Shown in pieces: positions 1 through 10,937 of a stretch of 64,000 bases of DNA. A program made the translations under genes and the position numbers. A model generated the notes under the pieces. It saw nothing but the letters and a program-made list of their open reading frames with translations. It was not told the DNA's origin and made no database searches. This DNA is from Blastobasis lacticolella (lineage: Eukaryota; Arthropoda; Insecta; Lepidoptera; Blastobasidae): positions 6,713,428 through 6,777,427 of the forward strand of contig LR990049.1 in NCBI GenBank assembly GCA_905147135.1, in the 5' to 3' direction. Every line of letters starts with the position of its first letter. Within the stretch, counting starts at the first letter, position 1.

Positions 1-123
1 TTTACACTACAAATTATGGAAATTACGCCATTTATGGCCTTCATGGCGTTGAACCGAGGGGTCAGTCGCATTTGAGAACTCGCGGTTCTCTATTTTTTTT
101 AGAATCAGGTATATTTCTTTTTA
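1..123. other. Unannotated left edge
   Basis: AT-rich sequence with no recognisable feature before the first SINE. The frame open across it on the minus strand runs into the SINE and has no independent support. Confidence 0.6.
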
Positions 124-748
124 GAGCGTCGGTGGCCGAGTGGTAAATGTATCCATCAGACTCGTAAGCGAGAGGTACCCACTGCGGCCATCTATCAATG
201 ACTCTTTTCTGAGTTATGGACATTAGTTGAATCCTAACCGATGCTCTTACGGCGAGGGAAAACGTCGTAATGAAGTCTACACATTCAGGCGACACCACTA
301 GGCCGTGTGGTGTCCGGCAGAGTAGAATAGCACCAACCTTACACTCGTGGGTGTCGTACAAGGCGACTAATGTTTTCGAGCCACAAGATCAAGTCTCCGT
401 AGTCTGGAAAATGGGCAGCAGCGTTTTCCATTGTTATATTTATAACACTGCGATCTCCAACCCGCCTGCCAAGCGTGGAGATTATGGCAATAACCTCCCA
501 TTTTCGTGGGAGAGGCCCTAAGTCCTGCAGTGGACTGTTACGGGCTGTGTTGATGATGATGATTTAGGCGACTTAATGTATAACTGTCATCCAATCTGGT
601 CAGGTGCCATTGGTAGCAGGGTCACGGAGGTCAGATAGCAGTTGCTTCACTGTAACTATCTGATCTGCCAAATCCTGGATCATGGTCAAGGCGGATTCTA
701 GGCCTTCGTGAGCGAGAGCACAACCGGGACATTAACTCCAAGATGATG
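124..748 (+). mobile_element. S1 SINE copy 1, full-length but interrupted
   Basis: A tRNA-derived short interspersed element. The head (from GAGCGTCGGTGGCCGAGTGG) has a clear pol III A-box-like motif and a tRNA-like stem GACTCGTAAGCGAG. The tRNA-unrelated body contains CATGGTCAAGGCGGA, and the tail ends in GGACATTAACTCCAAGATGATG. Ten more pieces of this family lie in the window, which lets the boundaries be set by comparison. The B-box region reads ACCCACTGC, so the consensus GGTTCGAATCCC has decayed. The copy is split at 294-561 by another insertion. Confidence 0.85.
294..561 (+). mobile_element. Retroposon nested inside S1 SINE copy 1
   Basis: This 268-bp block is absent from the other S1 copies and is bounded by near-identical 11-mers (ATTCAGGCGAC at 283-293, ATTTAGGCGAC at 562-572). 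That matches a target-site duplication with one later substitution. Its sequence has landmarks common in lepidopteran SINE/LINE-derived repeats: GTGGGTGTCGTACAAGGCGA, CTGCGATCTCCAACCCGCCT and a 3' end CTGCAGTGGACTGTTACGG followed by GATGATGATGATT. The 83-codon open frame across it looks accidental. Confidence 0.8.
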
Positions 749-1563
749 CGGAGAAATATCTCTTAAATTTTTTTTATGGGCGTGGTCCCTCTAGTCTCTC
801 CCTCCACTGCAACTTCTGTGACCCGAAGAGCTAGGTACCGAGTTTTGATACCCAGGTACGTCCGAGGAGAAGCCAGTACAGGCCGTAATAAAAGTTTTGT
901 CGTAGTAAACTTCAGTTTTGTTTGCTATCGAGTGATATTTTTCAGCCTCTGATTTTATAAATTTTAGTTTCCATATTAAAAAAACCTTGTTCTGACTAAA
1001 ATGAAATTATATAAAAGTAATAATGAATCCAACCAAGATCGCGTGATGGACTTGCAAAGCAACGAACGAACCATTTATTTTTTATCTATATAGGCGGTTA
1101 TTAAATAAATCCGTGGCGTATTTTTAGGTGAAAGAACTCTCAAGTAAGACATTAACATGAGTTATCATTGCCATTTGAAAAATAAACTGCACATAGTAAT
1201 TTATGACGGATAAAAAGTCAATAAAGCCGCTAGAGAATGTTTAATGAGAGAGGTGCGATCGTTTCATTGCAAAACAGCCCACTATAGTGACTATACAATG
1301 TAGGATAACAGCGTTGGATAGTAAAACTAAAAACAAGTTGATGTCGTCAAATAACTGAGCGTAATTCCGACTGTCTCAGTCCGACAATTACTTAGAATTG
1401 AGAAACAACAAATAATGAGTAGTAATCAGGTTATAACCTCAGGTTATATATAATTGTTGGTTTAACAGGGCTTAAAACAACAGTTTTTCCTCCTCGAAAG
1501 GTCATCTGCAGGGTGTCGTGGCAAGTATGGTGTGCACGCCGTACAACGGCGTGTTGTTGCAAC
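749..1563. other. No recognisable feature
   Basis: AT-rich sequence with frequent stops in all frames. I see no repeat shared with the rest of the window. Confidence 0.5.
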
Positions 1564-1603
1564 GGTGTTGCCATAATCCCCACACTTGGATTATGGTAAC
1601 ACC
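1564..1603. repeat. Hairpin, 16-bp stem, 8-nt loop
   Basis: GGTGTTGCCATAATCC is followed after 8 nt by its reverse complement with one mismatch. Just upstream, CACGCCG-TACAA-CGGCGTG forms a second perfect 7-bp stem. Probably the core of a small inverted-repeat element; the outer ends are not clear. Confidence 0.5.
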
Positions 1604-1718
1604 ACACAGGTCCCACAAGTGGAAAACACGCATACGGTTACAACTTAAGACTAATTGACTTCTAGTGACATCCCATCGAACTTTAAAACTTCGAATTTAT
1701 TAAAAAGAGGCATTTTCC

Positions 1719-1882
1719 ATCATCATCTTGGCGTTAATGTCCCGGTTGTGCTTTCGCACACAAGGTCCCGGGGGTCGCATTGACCATAATGCAGAATTTG
1801 GTAGATCAGATAATTACAGTGGAGCGACAGCCATCCCACCTCGGTGACCTTGCTACCAGGGGAACCTCATCAGATTGGATCA
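1719..1882 (-). mobile_element. S1 SINE copy 2, 3' part only
   Basis: Read on the minus strand this is the S1 body and tail: CCTGGTAGCAAGGTCACCGA, GTAATTATCTGATCTACC and CATTAACGCCAAGATGATG. The tRNA-like head is missing, as is usual for 5'-truncated reverse-transcribed copies. A 74-codon plus-strand open frame runs through it and is a shadow of the SINE. Confidence 0.75.
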
Positions 1883-2484
1883 CTGCAGCACTGGATCGAC
1901 TAAAATGGCAAACTCTGGTAGATTTGATAGAAGGCAATACCAACAACTATTCAACTGAGAGTCATTTACAATTCCATTACGACTCTATCGAAACTAGTTT
2001 TTAACAGCATACCCAACCTTTTTTATGGCAAGCGACCTGATGGAAAGTTGTTTGAATCGTAAATTTGAGTTTCAATTGAATATCAATAGCATCCGAGTTG
2101 AATTTTAGCTGACTTAGACCCCAGTACCCATTTACCACAATCTCGAATTTAACTGCTCCACAATAACAGCACATTTTCTCAGGCCCGCTCCACACCAGCC
2201 AATACTCATATCAATTACCGCACGCAGTTAACTTTTCGTCACAACCGCCGCTCCCCCATCGGATCAATCTAATCACACGGCGAGTGTAATTTTCAAATTA
2301 GTAAAGTGCCCGCGCGCAATTGACGTGGGCGATTCGTGCTGTGCTGTACGGTGATAACGAACACTGTGAACTGTCTCGAAATGTAGCTAACAAGACGTGT
2401 GAAAGGGCACGGGATGTCGGGTTTGGAGACGCTCGGAAGTACCTCCACTTTATAGAATATCGCAGCCAAAAAGTACTCTGACAA
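1883..2484. other. No recognisable feature apart from a short repeat fragment
   Basis: At 2022-2050 the sequence TGGCAAGCGACCTGATGGAAAG resembles, on the minus strand, the end of the CATCAGG module found elsewhere in the window. The rest shows nothing. A 64-codon minus-strand frame containing CYCGAVKF was considered and set aside. Confidence 0.4.
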
Positions 2485-2601
2485 AAAAAGGGGAGTGCTA
2501 TAAGTATGGCGTGTGTATCGGTTTATCTGTGGCTCTATGTATCTGTCTGTGGCACCGTAGCTCCACTCCAATTTGGATGCAGTTTTCTGTATTTTAAAGC
2601 T
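2485..2601 (+). repeat. Dispersed repeat family T, copy 1
   Basis: Matches the copies at 4200-4310 and 5220-5410 in order: GGGGAGTGCTATAAGTATGG, CTGTCTGTGGCACCGTAGCT, then TTTGGATGCAGTTTT. Modules with GGCATCGTAGCTCCCGAACG and AACCGATTT(C/T)GATG are abundant in lepidopteran genomes. I do not know the parent element. It abuts the next SINE directly. Confidence 0.55.
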
Positions 2602-2766
2602 AGGTTCCCCTGGTAGCAGGGTCACGGAGGTCACATGGTAGTCGCTCCGCTGTAATTATCTGATCTGCCAAATCCTGGGTCATAGTCAAGGCGGACCCAG
2701 CCGGCCAGGCGACCAGGCGGGTCACAACCGGGACATTAACGCCAAGATGATTATTATTATTATTTA
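2602..2766 (+). mobile_element. S1 SINE copy 3, 5'-truncated, with (TTA)n tail
   Basis: Starts at AGGTTCCCCTGGTAGCAGGG inside the S1 body and runs to GACATTAACGCCAAGATGA. It is followed by (TTA)n, which replaces the usual GATGATG tail, so tail microsatellites in this family can drift in unit. No tRNA-like head. Confidence 0.8.
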
Positions 2767-3267
2767 TCAGTACCTATACATAGCCAGCCAACTAACAGGA
2801 AATTTTTAACTGCAATATCATTTTGTCCCCTCGCAATCCCCCCACAAAACTAGTTGCGTTTAACCGACTAATAACCATTTATATAACTGCGATACCATCT
2901 GACATAGAGACCGGGGACAGACGGTCCCCCAGCTTATCTCTACAGTAAACAACTGATAATTTTAACGCGTGAAAAAATTAATTAACAAAATTAAAAACAT
3001 CCAACAGCGATACTAGTTTGCCCACGTATTGTTGGTAAAAATAAATTTAGTAGATAATCCAAATAAAATACGAGACTAAACATGTCGTTACTTTATCTGT
3101 AGGTGATTCAGTTGTTTGTTACAATTTGTATTAAAGTACCTACCTCTTTTACTTACCTTGAACTAGGTATTCACGAGTTCATCTTTAGAGTTTAAAGTAG
3201 TTACCTACTACACGTGATAATATACAGTCACGGAGTGACAATCGTCTCTCGAGATTATTCATTGAGC
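2767..3267. other. No recognisable feature
   Basis: AT-rich, stop-dense in every frame, no shared repeat noticed. Confidence 0.5.
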
Positions 3268-3460
3268 AGTCTTAGGGTCCCCAGCGGAGGACTTTAGTCA
3301 ACCTCGCTTCGCCAGCGGTATACGCAAGCAAGCATAGGAAGCAGCTTAGGAAGCATACCTAACGTAGCGGTGCTGAAGTTCGACTAGACTCAAAGTACTA
3401 CAGGGTCTCACCTATTCAGTTCCCGGACTCTGCGAGCACCACTGCCAGCGTTGCTTATTG
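3268..3460 (+). repeat. Unclassified dispersed repeat U, copy 1
   Basis: Aligns with 29662-29801. Shared blocks in the same order: AGTC(T/C)TAGGGTC, CAACCTCGCTTCGCCA, CGTAGCGGTGCTGAAGT, GGACTCTGCG and GCGTTGCTT. The copy here carries roughly 50 nt more between the second and third blocks (around GCAAGCATAGGAAGCAGC). No coding frame, tRNA head or terminal repeat was seen. Family unknown to me. Confidence 0.6.
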
Positions 3461-3688
3461 TACTGCCGAAATCAATTATTTAATTATCCTAGATCGACGA
3501 AATTTATCCTTATTTGGTCGAATTTGTTGGAACTCACGCAAGGAAGTGCTTAAATGTTTAACGTATTCTTTGTTATTTTATAAAATAACTGAATAGATAT
3601 CGTCTTTGTATATTTCATCTTCGACTTCATCGTCACTTTAATGTAAATGGTAACCCGAAAAATGTAAACCGATCAGAATTATATACAT

Positions 3689-3812
3689 CCTGGTAGCAGG
3701 GTCACGGAGGTCAGATGGCAGTCGCTCTACTGTGATCTGATCTGCCAAATCCTGGAGCATGGTCAAGGCGGACCCGCGCCCTCGTGCGCGAGAGCACAAC
3801 CGGAACATTAAC
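3689..3812 (+). mobile_element. S1 SINE copy 4, 5'-truncated
   Basis: Begins at CCTGGTAGCAGGGTCACGG and ends at GGAACATTAAC, with a short deletion in the CTGTAATTAC segment. Of this family only the 3' third is present. Confidence 0.8.
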
Positions 3813-4199
3813 TATTTTTTTATTATGATATATTGGTCAATCTAGATTTACTTCAGCATCGCTGAGCCGCAGCAGCTTCGCTAAATAGATAAATCTTAAT
3901 CATAATTGTAGCTTTCCTATATCTTGGCACAATAACTACTACTAGCCTTGGCAGTTAACACAGATCATTTAGTTCAAGACTTCTCATCAACAAAGGTCGT
4001 ACCGCTAATAAATGTAACGTTCTAGCTAGAATATTGCTTACCTTTGTAAGTTGCAAGTTTATTACGCTGAAGTATCTGCTCTGTGGTTATCAAAGCTCTC
4101 TGTGTTCCCTAATTTCAGTGTTATAACGACACAATACCAATCTTTCGTAATATATTATAGACGGTCCTTGCTTTACTATTGTTTACTTGTATTCAGACT
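3813..4199. other. No recognisable feature
   Basis: AT-rich, no shared repeat and no credible open frame. Confidence 0.45.
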
Positions 4200-4310
4200 G
4201 AAAACTCAGGTGTGTCGGTCTGCGACATCGTAGCTCCCAAACGAATGAACCGATTTCGATGCGGTTTCTTGTGTTTAGAAGCCAGTTTAATGATATTCTT
4301 AGATTTGTTT
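4200..4310 (+). repeat. Dispersed repeat family T, copy 2
   Basis: GTGTCGGTCTGCGACATCGTAGCTCC, then GAATGAACCGATTTCGATGC and GAAGCCAGTTTAATGA. Same order and spacing as at 5220-5410. No terminal repeat visible. Confidence 0.55.
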
Positions 4311-5219
4311 CATTAACATCAGTTTAGGAAATAATTAAGTACATTATACATTTATAAACTTTGTATGGGATTTATAAGCAGCGGCATTTCTACCGAGCAG
4401 AGAGATTATGGTAAAACCTTACTTTTTCGTCCACCTGTGCTGTCCATACGAGCTTTTCTTGAAGGTTAAACTCCTTGAACATTGATGGATTAATTTAAAT
4501 AATGTAAAACAAGTTTATGCCGAATAACCTACTTTACAAAATTGCACATGTCAATAAAATAATAGCTTCATAATCACAACAAAAGTATCTAGGCAGATGA
4601 CGCCATCGGGTAGTCTGCGTCAAGCCCCGCCCCCAACAGATTGCATCCATAGCAATTTTCCTGCTCACCTCAGAGATAATTAAAATTAATGCGTAAGACA
4701 ATCCCTATTACACTGCGCAGGCGCAAGTAGCCTCAGCAATTAAGTGTTTATGAATCTACTTTCACCAGCTTACCCTTCAGTTATGGGCTTAAACTTGGAT
4801 TAGTTGATCACTGGTTAACTTACCACCGGTTATGACAAACTTTCACGGTGTTTAATAGAAGTTGTGTAGTTTGGTTTTTAATATACATTCACAGATATGC
4901 ATGGACACTAATATTGCATTCCAAGATACTGACACATTATCTCTTTTGCATCTAACACAATCATACATTCTTTACGACTATAAACATAATAGAATTTCTA
5001 CAAAAGTAAATAGACATTTGAAGAATGTTTGAAGAACCCATATGAAAGAATGTCATAAGTCATAATTATATATGCACTAAACTGGGCTACTAAGTTGGTG
5101 CTTTGAGCTATTCCTAAGCATTTAGGAGTCACAAAATCGGTCTCATAAAATTAGCGACATACCGATTATTATTATTTATTTTTAATTTTCATTTAAGATT
5201 GGTGTTCGTGCAATGCTTT
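4311..5219. other. No recognisable feature
   Basis: AT-rich, all frames closed, no repeat shared with other parts of the window that I could see. Confidence 0.45.
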
Positions 5220-5410
5220 TTAAACCGGACGAGGGGTGTTACAAGTTTGACGTGTATATATGTGGCTTTGTGTATCTGGCTGTGGCATCGTAGCTACCGA
5301 TCGGATGGATCAATTTGAATGCGGTTTTTTTCTATTTGAAAGCCAGTATAATCGAGATGGTTCTTACCTTTATTTTATTAAAATCGGTCTAGTAGTTAAG
5401 AAAAATCATT
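5220..5410 (+). repeat. Dispersed repeat family T, copy 3
   Basis: The best-preserved copy here: GAGGGGTGTTACAAGTTTGA, GGCTGTGGCATCGTAGCTAC, TGGATCAATTTGAATGCGG, GAAAGCCAGTATAATCGAGA. A 72-codon open frame lies across it and shares nothing with a known protein that I can recall, so I treat it as chance. Confidence 0.6.
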
Positions 5411-6370
5411 TTTTGGACTTTTCTGGCTATTTTGGTCGGTTAGCTTATTGTTATTGGGAATATCTTATATCAACTTAAGCGTCGACTTAAGTTTAGTGCA
5501 ATCGCACATAAGATTCATAAATAGATATGTAACCTTATCCTATCAAATGGGATCACAGCAATGTAAGCATTGTCGCTTTTCGAGTGAAATACTTATCTTA
5601 CACAATATCCAGACCAGACCTATAAACAATCAACCCAACCAAACAAATGACAGAAAGGGCATTTAACTATATCTTTTTAACGATGGTACAACTCTATTAG
5701 GTACGCCTAGGAAGTCCATCACAGCATAATTATTTCTCCCGACACGTTACAATGTTTGCATTCGTATGTTCTGGTTCAAGGATACAGTAGGCAGCACAAT
5801 TACACGCACGAGGCACATCATCCTAGTCACTGTGACAACGCATCTGCCTTTTTCCTGTCTTAAAATCAAAATGTCTATAAAGCAAAATACATGAGACCAA
5901 AGTGCACCCATCGTAGATGTAGGCTTTCCATCCGGTGGTTTGTCTGCTCTGTCGCTGACTGAGTAGGTACTAAAAAAATTATAGTGTCCAATCTTTTTCG
6001 TCTGATCCTGTCGTCGATCCCCATGCTACAATGATCACCTCTGTCATTCCTTGAAGTCTTCACTAACCTGAGCCGCCTACACGATATTTTTATTACTATT
6101 TGTTAACAAGACAAATATCTAGAGAGCCTCAAATAAACAAGTCCAATCATGGCTCCGTAGGGTCCTATAAATATGTATAGAACCACTATAGGACAATAAT
6201 AAAGACAAATTGACTCCCTGTCCCTAGGCCGCGGCTGTTCGCCCACGGGGCCCGGTTCCCTGGCGATTTATACCGCTAACGAAGGCATAGATTTCGCAGA
6301 CACCGTCCTGCAAGTGGGAGTAAAGTCGGCGACGGGTATTGTACTGTTATTATATGAATTTATATTATAT
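5411..6370. other. No recognisable feature
   Basis: Mostly AT-rich. A more GC-rich patch at about 6220-6330 (CCTAGGCCGCGGCTGTTCGC) has no identifiable motif. Confidence 0.45.
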
Positions 6371-6390
6371 TGTTTTGTTTTGTTTTGTTT
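6371..6390 (+). repeat. (TGTTT)n microsatellite
   Basis: Four perfect units of a TGTTT pentamer, then decay into GGTTCC. Confidence 0.8.
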
Positions 6391-6584
6391 GGTTCCTCCT
6401 CTGGAGACACTGAGTTATATGAATTTGTTGTACAGTTAACTTTTCCATGTAAACCATATCCAGAAATGAAGCACAAAATTACATAGATCAACAAAGTTCA
6501 GGATATGTAACGGCCTGTTTATTTTCTGGAATATAGCACAACACAGCAAGTCATTAATATCCGTAAAGTCCATCTACTGAATTT

Positions 6585-6645
6585 AACGGATTTTATTGTG
6601 GTTTTCAACAATAGGTTGAGTGATTTAAGAGGAATATGCATGTAG
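6585..6645 (+). repeat. Fragment of dispersed repeat family G
   Basis: GTGGTTTTCAACAATAGGTT followed by GAGTGATTTAAGAGGAA matches the middle of the repeat at 22112-22293. Only about 60 nt are recognisable. Confidence 0.45.
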
Positions 6646-6780
6646 GTAAGCGCTGAAAATAGATTATTAATTGTCAGACACGCTTGAGCCTTGAAATTAT
6701 GAAAAGCTCATAACACATAATACATAAACACATTAATCTCTATACGTGATCATTCACCATTTATAATGGAGTACAGTAGT

Positions 6781-7080
6781 AATCATCTTTGCGTTAATAT
6801 CCCGGTTGTGCTCTCGTGCGCGTAGCCCCGGGGTCCACGCCTTCACCATGATCCAGAATTTGGCAGATCACGTAATTACAGTAAAGCGATATTCCGTGAC
6901 CCTGTTAACAAGGGAACCTGATTAGTTTATATCATGGTTACATAATCGCCTGAACACGTAAATTTCCTCATAAGGGCGTCGGTTAGTGTTCCACAATACA
7001 TAACTCAGAAAAAGTCATTGGTATATGGCGACACTGGGGATGGAACTCCGTACCTCTCGCTTACGAGGCTGACCCATTAA
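6781..7080 (-). mobile_element. S1 SINE copy 5, nearly full length
   Basis: On the minus strand this runs from the tRNA-like stem CTCGTAAGCGAGAGGTACGG, through TGACTTTTTCTGAGTTATGT and the body, to CGTTAATATCCCGG read backwards at 6781. The extreme 5' end (GTGGCCGAGTGG, the A-box) is lost and replaced by unrelated sequence at 7076-7080. A 20-30 nt deletion in the body is also visible. Confidence 0.75.
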
Positions 7081-7934
7081 GGAGTACAACAGTGTATCAA
7101 CGAAATAAAACACATGTGCTGCTTTAACCCCAGAGATACAAACGCGTCGGTATCAAGAAAGAAGGCCAGGAAAAAGAAAAGGAAAGCATCCTGGCTGAAG
7201 CTGGGACTGACGGATAGGATGATAATGATCTCCAATATCTGTATGCACTTCCAATAAGACAACAACTTAGTAAGTAAATGATTATCAAATCAAAGTAGCT
7301 GAGATGAGCCAATGATGTCCAGTCCGGGAACCAGGACCGATATCACAAACTGCGATTAACGTTTTTGCAGCAATATATCTTCCACATTGTAAGTCTGTAT
7401 ACATTAATCGCAGCTTTACAGCTCGAATCACTGGGCTTTTATAGCTCTCTACGTTTGTTGTCACCGACATCCGTTGGTTAACAACCTCCGTATCCTACAC
7501 CGTGTCCCGGCCAACGCGTGCCAGGGAATTAACAATTGGGTAGACAATACTGGCTGTATTCATTAACATAATAAATTTAGTAGAAAAGTACTCATGAGCC
7601 ACGTTAGCGAGAATGTTGGTAGAGGAAATCGTGCATGTAACTTATAAAGTTAAATAAAATGCATAGCGCGTTGTCTTCATAAAATTAAATTTGCATTAAT
7701 ACGCGAAAGGTCTTGATATGTTGGAAATATGGCCGGGTTATGCATATCAGGTGTATTATAAATTATTATTGTGTGTTTGAGACTTGGAAATCAAAATATG
7801 TACCAACCTCCTCTTCCTCCCCCGTGTTCTATTAAACTACCTATCTTTATTCTTCTTTATTCTTTATTGTACGCAAACATGACACAATGATACAGTACAT
7901 TAACACGTAAACAAGATTATAAATTAACGACTTG
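7081..7934. other. No recognisable feature
   Basis: Three overlapping minus-strand frames of about 60 codons at 7077-7470 resemble no protein and are low complexity. At 7188-7215 CATCCTGGCTGAAGCTGGG loosely resembles retroelement 3' ends elsewhere, but it is too short to call. Confidence 0.4.
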
Positions 7935-8031
7935 GCCTCGCTTGCACCAAATTCTTAAACACGTTTAACGTACGAAGTTTTTTGTTTAAGTATCAGCTTA
8001 AATGTGTTTATGAATTTGGTACAAGCCGCTC
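7935..8031. mobile_element. Small hairpin MITE family B, copy 1
   Basis: The arms CGCTTGCACCAAATTCTTAA and its imperfect reverse complement (TGAATTTGGTACAAGCCG) enclose a centre of about 30 nt. The whole unit is about 95 bp. The same ends occur at 26355-26460, so this is a repeated foldback and not a chance palindrome. Inverted-repeat units starting with GGCTTGCACCAA are known to me as common lepidopteran MITE-like repeats (from memory). No clear target-site duplication. Confidence 0.6.
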
Positions 8032-8208
8032 TAAGAAAGGTAGCCTGGAAACCGGTGTTGAGGATAAGTCCTTGAGAGATGTAATGATTACATCAAACCT
8101 CTAAATCCCTTTATTTTCTACTTTCGTACCTCGGATCCAAACGACAAAGTCATCAATCTGAGTAGGTCAACCTTACATTCGCCTGACCGCTCTCAAAGCA
8201 CATTTGAT

Positions 8209-8523
8209 ATGACAAACAAAACCGACGTCAAAGCACTCTTCATTGCGAAAGTGACCCGCCGAATTAACTTGCGAGTGGTCACTGATATCGGGACGGTCCG
8301 AGACCAGAGCGACAGGATAAAACACTATCACGATAAAGATTTATTTAAATACTCAAAGTTTCGCGTCTTTAGTTGTGAGACGCCCACTGGACGGGTGGAA
8401 TGGCTGTTTTCGAAGGGACAAAGGCGGATATATGTTGATGAGGATAAGGATATTTATCTAGTTCTTGTGCAGCAACTTACCTTATTTAAATACAACTCGA
8501 ACCCGATTAATTACGTCATATAA
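8209..8523 (+). other. Unrecognised 104-codon open frame
   Basis: ATG to TAA, with a balanced residue mix that is unusual in this AT-rich window: charged stretches such as DQSDRIKHYHDKDLFKY and YVDEDKDIYL, two cysteines at most, and no signal peptide or membrane segment. The surrounding sequence is AT-rich and closed. It could be a host exon, the relic of a transposon protein, or chance. I cannot assign a family. No splice-site pair was seen that would embed it in a larger gene. Confidence 0.2.
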
Positions 8524-8657
8524 TTACAATGCACCAACAACAACTAACAGAAATTAGGATAACAGTGAACAATTCTACAATTTTTTTTTCTTAAATGTTT
8601 CCAGATTAGTAAAAGATTGACATATTGATACAATGGTAACGTACTGAATACCTGTTC

Positions 8658-9026
8658 TTGGAAAGTGCTGAATACCTGTTTCATTGTATTGTACCAGGTT
8701 ACTTACTTACTGCGCTAGCTCAGCAACCTAACACCATGTGGATATACCTAAATTGCAACACTCAAATCGACTCCAGCATTCATCCCGGCCGGGGCGTCTT
8801 AATGGAAGGTAACTGTGTAATGCTATACCTATCCTATAGTGGTCTTGTAACGATGTTGTATAAGTGCATTGTCGTCGCATCAAACGGCCAGCTACAGCCC
8901 GGCCGGAGGGGTGGCGCGATCAATCTTCATACGCACCGCACCGAATTGAACGTCTCAAATGGTACAGTCACCAAAGAACAGGTAACAACACACAATTTTC
9001 TTGTTTCACGCTTTGAGATTTACTGA
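8658..9026 (+). other. Unrecognised 122-codon open frame
   Basis: ATG to TGA. The residue mix is plausible but no motif is recognised. The DNA is more GC-rich than its flanks, with the 9-mer CCCGGCCGG occurring twice (8784 and 8899 areas). Just upstream, CTGAATACCTGTT is directly repeated at about 8645 and 8669. It may be part of an old repeat. Low confidence that it is translated. Confidence 0.15.
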
Positions 9027-10790
9027 AAGCGGTTTCCTGCCAGAAACTTTTCGTTAAAAATGATGTTTTGGCTTTTTACGTGCGGGGACTAGCATCCCAC
9101 CCGCACAACGTTTTCTGTCAGGGAAAACGGTTCGCCAGTGCTTCGTCCTTCTGTCAGCAGTGGGATCTCAAGCAGTGGTAGTCGGGCCTCATCTCCCATG
9201 GTTGGGGATTCTACGGCTTATAACATATTATGGGTTGTAAGAGAAGATAAGCGATTTTTAAGAACCCTGAAGACTATTTGTGAAAATAATATTTACGATG
9301 ATTAACTTCTATAGACCAAGACTTCGCATAGATTGATCCTATTCTGCACGCTTCCAAAGACTTCCATGCATGTGTCGCCATATCATGTCATGTCAGCTTT
9401 GTCAATAAGTATGCTTTATCTTCTGGTCCGTGGTTGTCATTGCTGTGCTTACTACTCAAGAACCTTTTGATCCCAACGGCTGCTACCTCTATATTCGAAT
9501 AATGTCCCTTCCACTGAATTTTGACTCTTTTTGCGTCTGTCTCGTTATTAGCTACCTTAGTGTATTTTATATTAAATTTGACATATTTCATTAAACCAAT
9601 TTACGTGGCCTTAACTGCACTGTCATTCTAACTAATTGACACAATTTTGCACAGAATCAACGAACGATCCAATTATCAGTTTTTCATCATTATCTTTTTT
9701 ATAAAATGCTTCATACTGTAATTAATTATTCTTACCCATGACAACCCGACGGCAGCGGAGTGTAACGTTTTTGGTTTTTGCTATGGTCTCTATATCTTTA
9801 TTATTGTCTTTATTTATATAGAAACAGAAGAGTTTGTTTGCTTGAATGCGCTTACCTTCGATACTGTTTCAAATACGATTTACATTTTCTTTATCAGTAA
9901 TAACAATCTTCATATTAGTGTCTTTATGACCCGAAACTGCTAACAGAGTTTCGGGCTGAATACAGGTGAAAACCACTGGAGACCGCTACAGCAGAATTAA
10001 CGCGATTTTCAATTAAAGCAATTAAATTACTATTGTCCTGTCTCATGTTACAATCCTGTTAGTGTCTTAATTTTATTTTATTTTATCTCCATTGCCTGGC
10101 CTGGTACTGCTGACGCTCCAGCCCGCACCCGCAGCAATCTTCGCATTGATACAGTTAGCCGCGACCTTGTCTGGACACAGCCGGTGTTCCGCATGCAGGA
10201 AGGCACGTGCTGACATCAGGAGACAGGCCCAGAATAGCCGTATCCTAATAGACTGGTCGCCAGAACGTGAGGCGGACATCACATGCGTTAGAATCTCGTA
10301 ACGGCCTGTGAAATCGGTTTTCCGGGCTTGATTAATGGTAACCTTCCGCATGAAGGATTGTGGAAGTCAATTTCGTACGAAGTGCATTGTAGTTAGACAA
10401 TCACTGTTTTATAGAAGAGTGTTTGTTATACAGTAAACACTTTTCGATATGTAAGTACCTCAGTATAACCTGAGGTGAAAAATCCGGTCCAACGTACCTA
10501 TTTCATACAGCTGTGTCAATCTGATTCTTACTATTAAACTTAGAAAAAAATATTGTAAGCTAGAAATACACATATTTCACTAAAGTGTTGATTTGCTTTC
10601 GTTAGAAAGAAATTGTCTCTCATCCGGTAGTCTCTCTTCCGTTTGTCTGCGGATTCTTGCTTTCCTTTAAATTCCTAATCTTCTGATCTCGATCGACGAA
10701 AATGTGTCTCATATAGATCATATTGTTATGAAGTAGTGATATTTATTTAACAACACTTTTAAGTAATACAATAAATTTAAAAAATACAAG
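9027..10790. other. No recognisable gene; one GC-rich patch
   Basis: A GC-rich patch at 10085-10310 keeps frames open on both strands (69 codons plus, 92 codons minus). That is expected from composition alone, and neither translation resembles a known protein. The rest is AT-rich and featureless. Confidence 0.4.
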
Positions 10791-10902
10791 AGGTTTTTAC
10801 GGGGTCGGCAACGCGTGGGTGATGCCCCTGGTGTTGCAAATGTGACTGCTTTCCTTCAGGCAGGCCGTAAGCTTGTTTGCCACCTTAGTGGTATAAAATA
10901 AA
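10791..10902 (+). repeat. GGCAACGC-CATCAGG module, copy 1
   Basis: TTTTTACGGGGTCGGCAACGCG ... GACTGCTTTCCTTCAGGCAGGCC ... GCTTGTTTGCCACC. The module recurs at 18120 (minus), 27787, 29108 (minus) and 43640 (minus), with weaker forms at 24275, 27067, 47366 and 62694. It is a very common lepidopteran retroposon 3' module (known from memory). Here only the 3' end is present. Confidence 0.7.
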
Positions 10903-10937
10903 ATTCTTGATCAATTAATGAATTAGGTACCTAGTCA

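Noticed and set aside
2001..2195. Helitron protein fragment (CYCGAVKF)
   Set aside because: Only a few residues resemble the Cys-motif region of Helitron proteins; nothing supports it before or after.
10073..10351. Gene in the GC-rich patch
   Set aside because: Both strands are open over the same interval, as expected from composition; neither translation is recognised.
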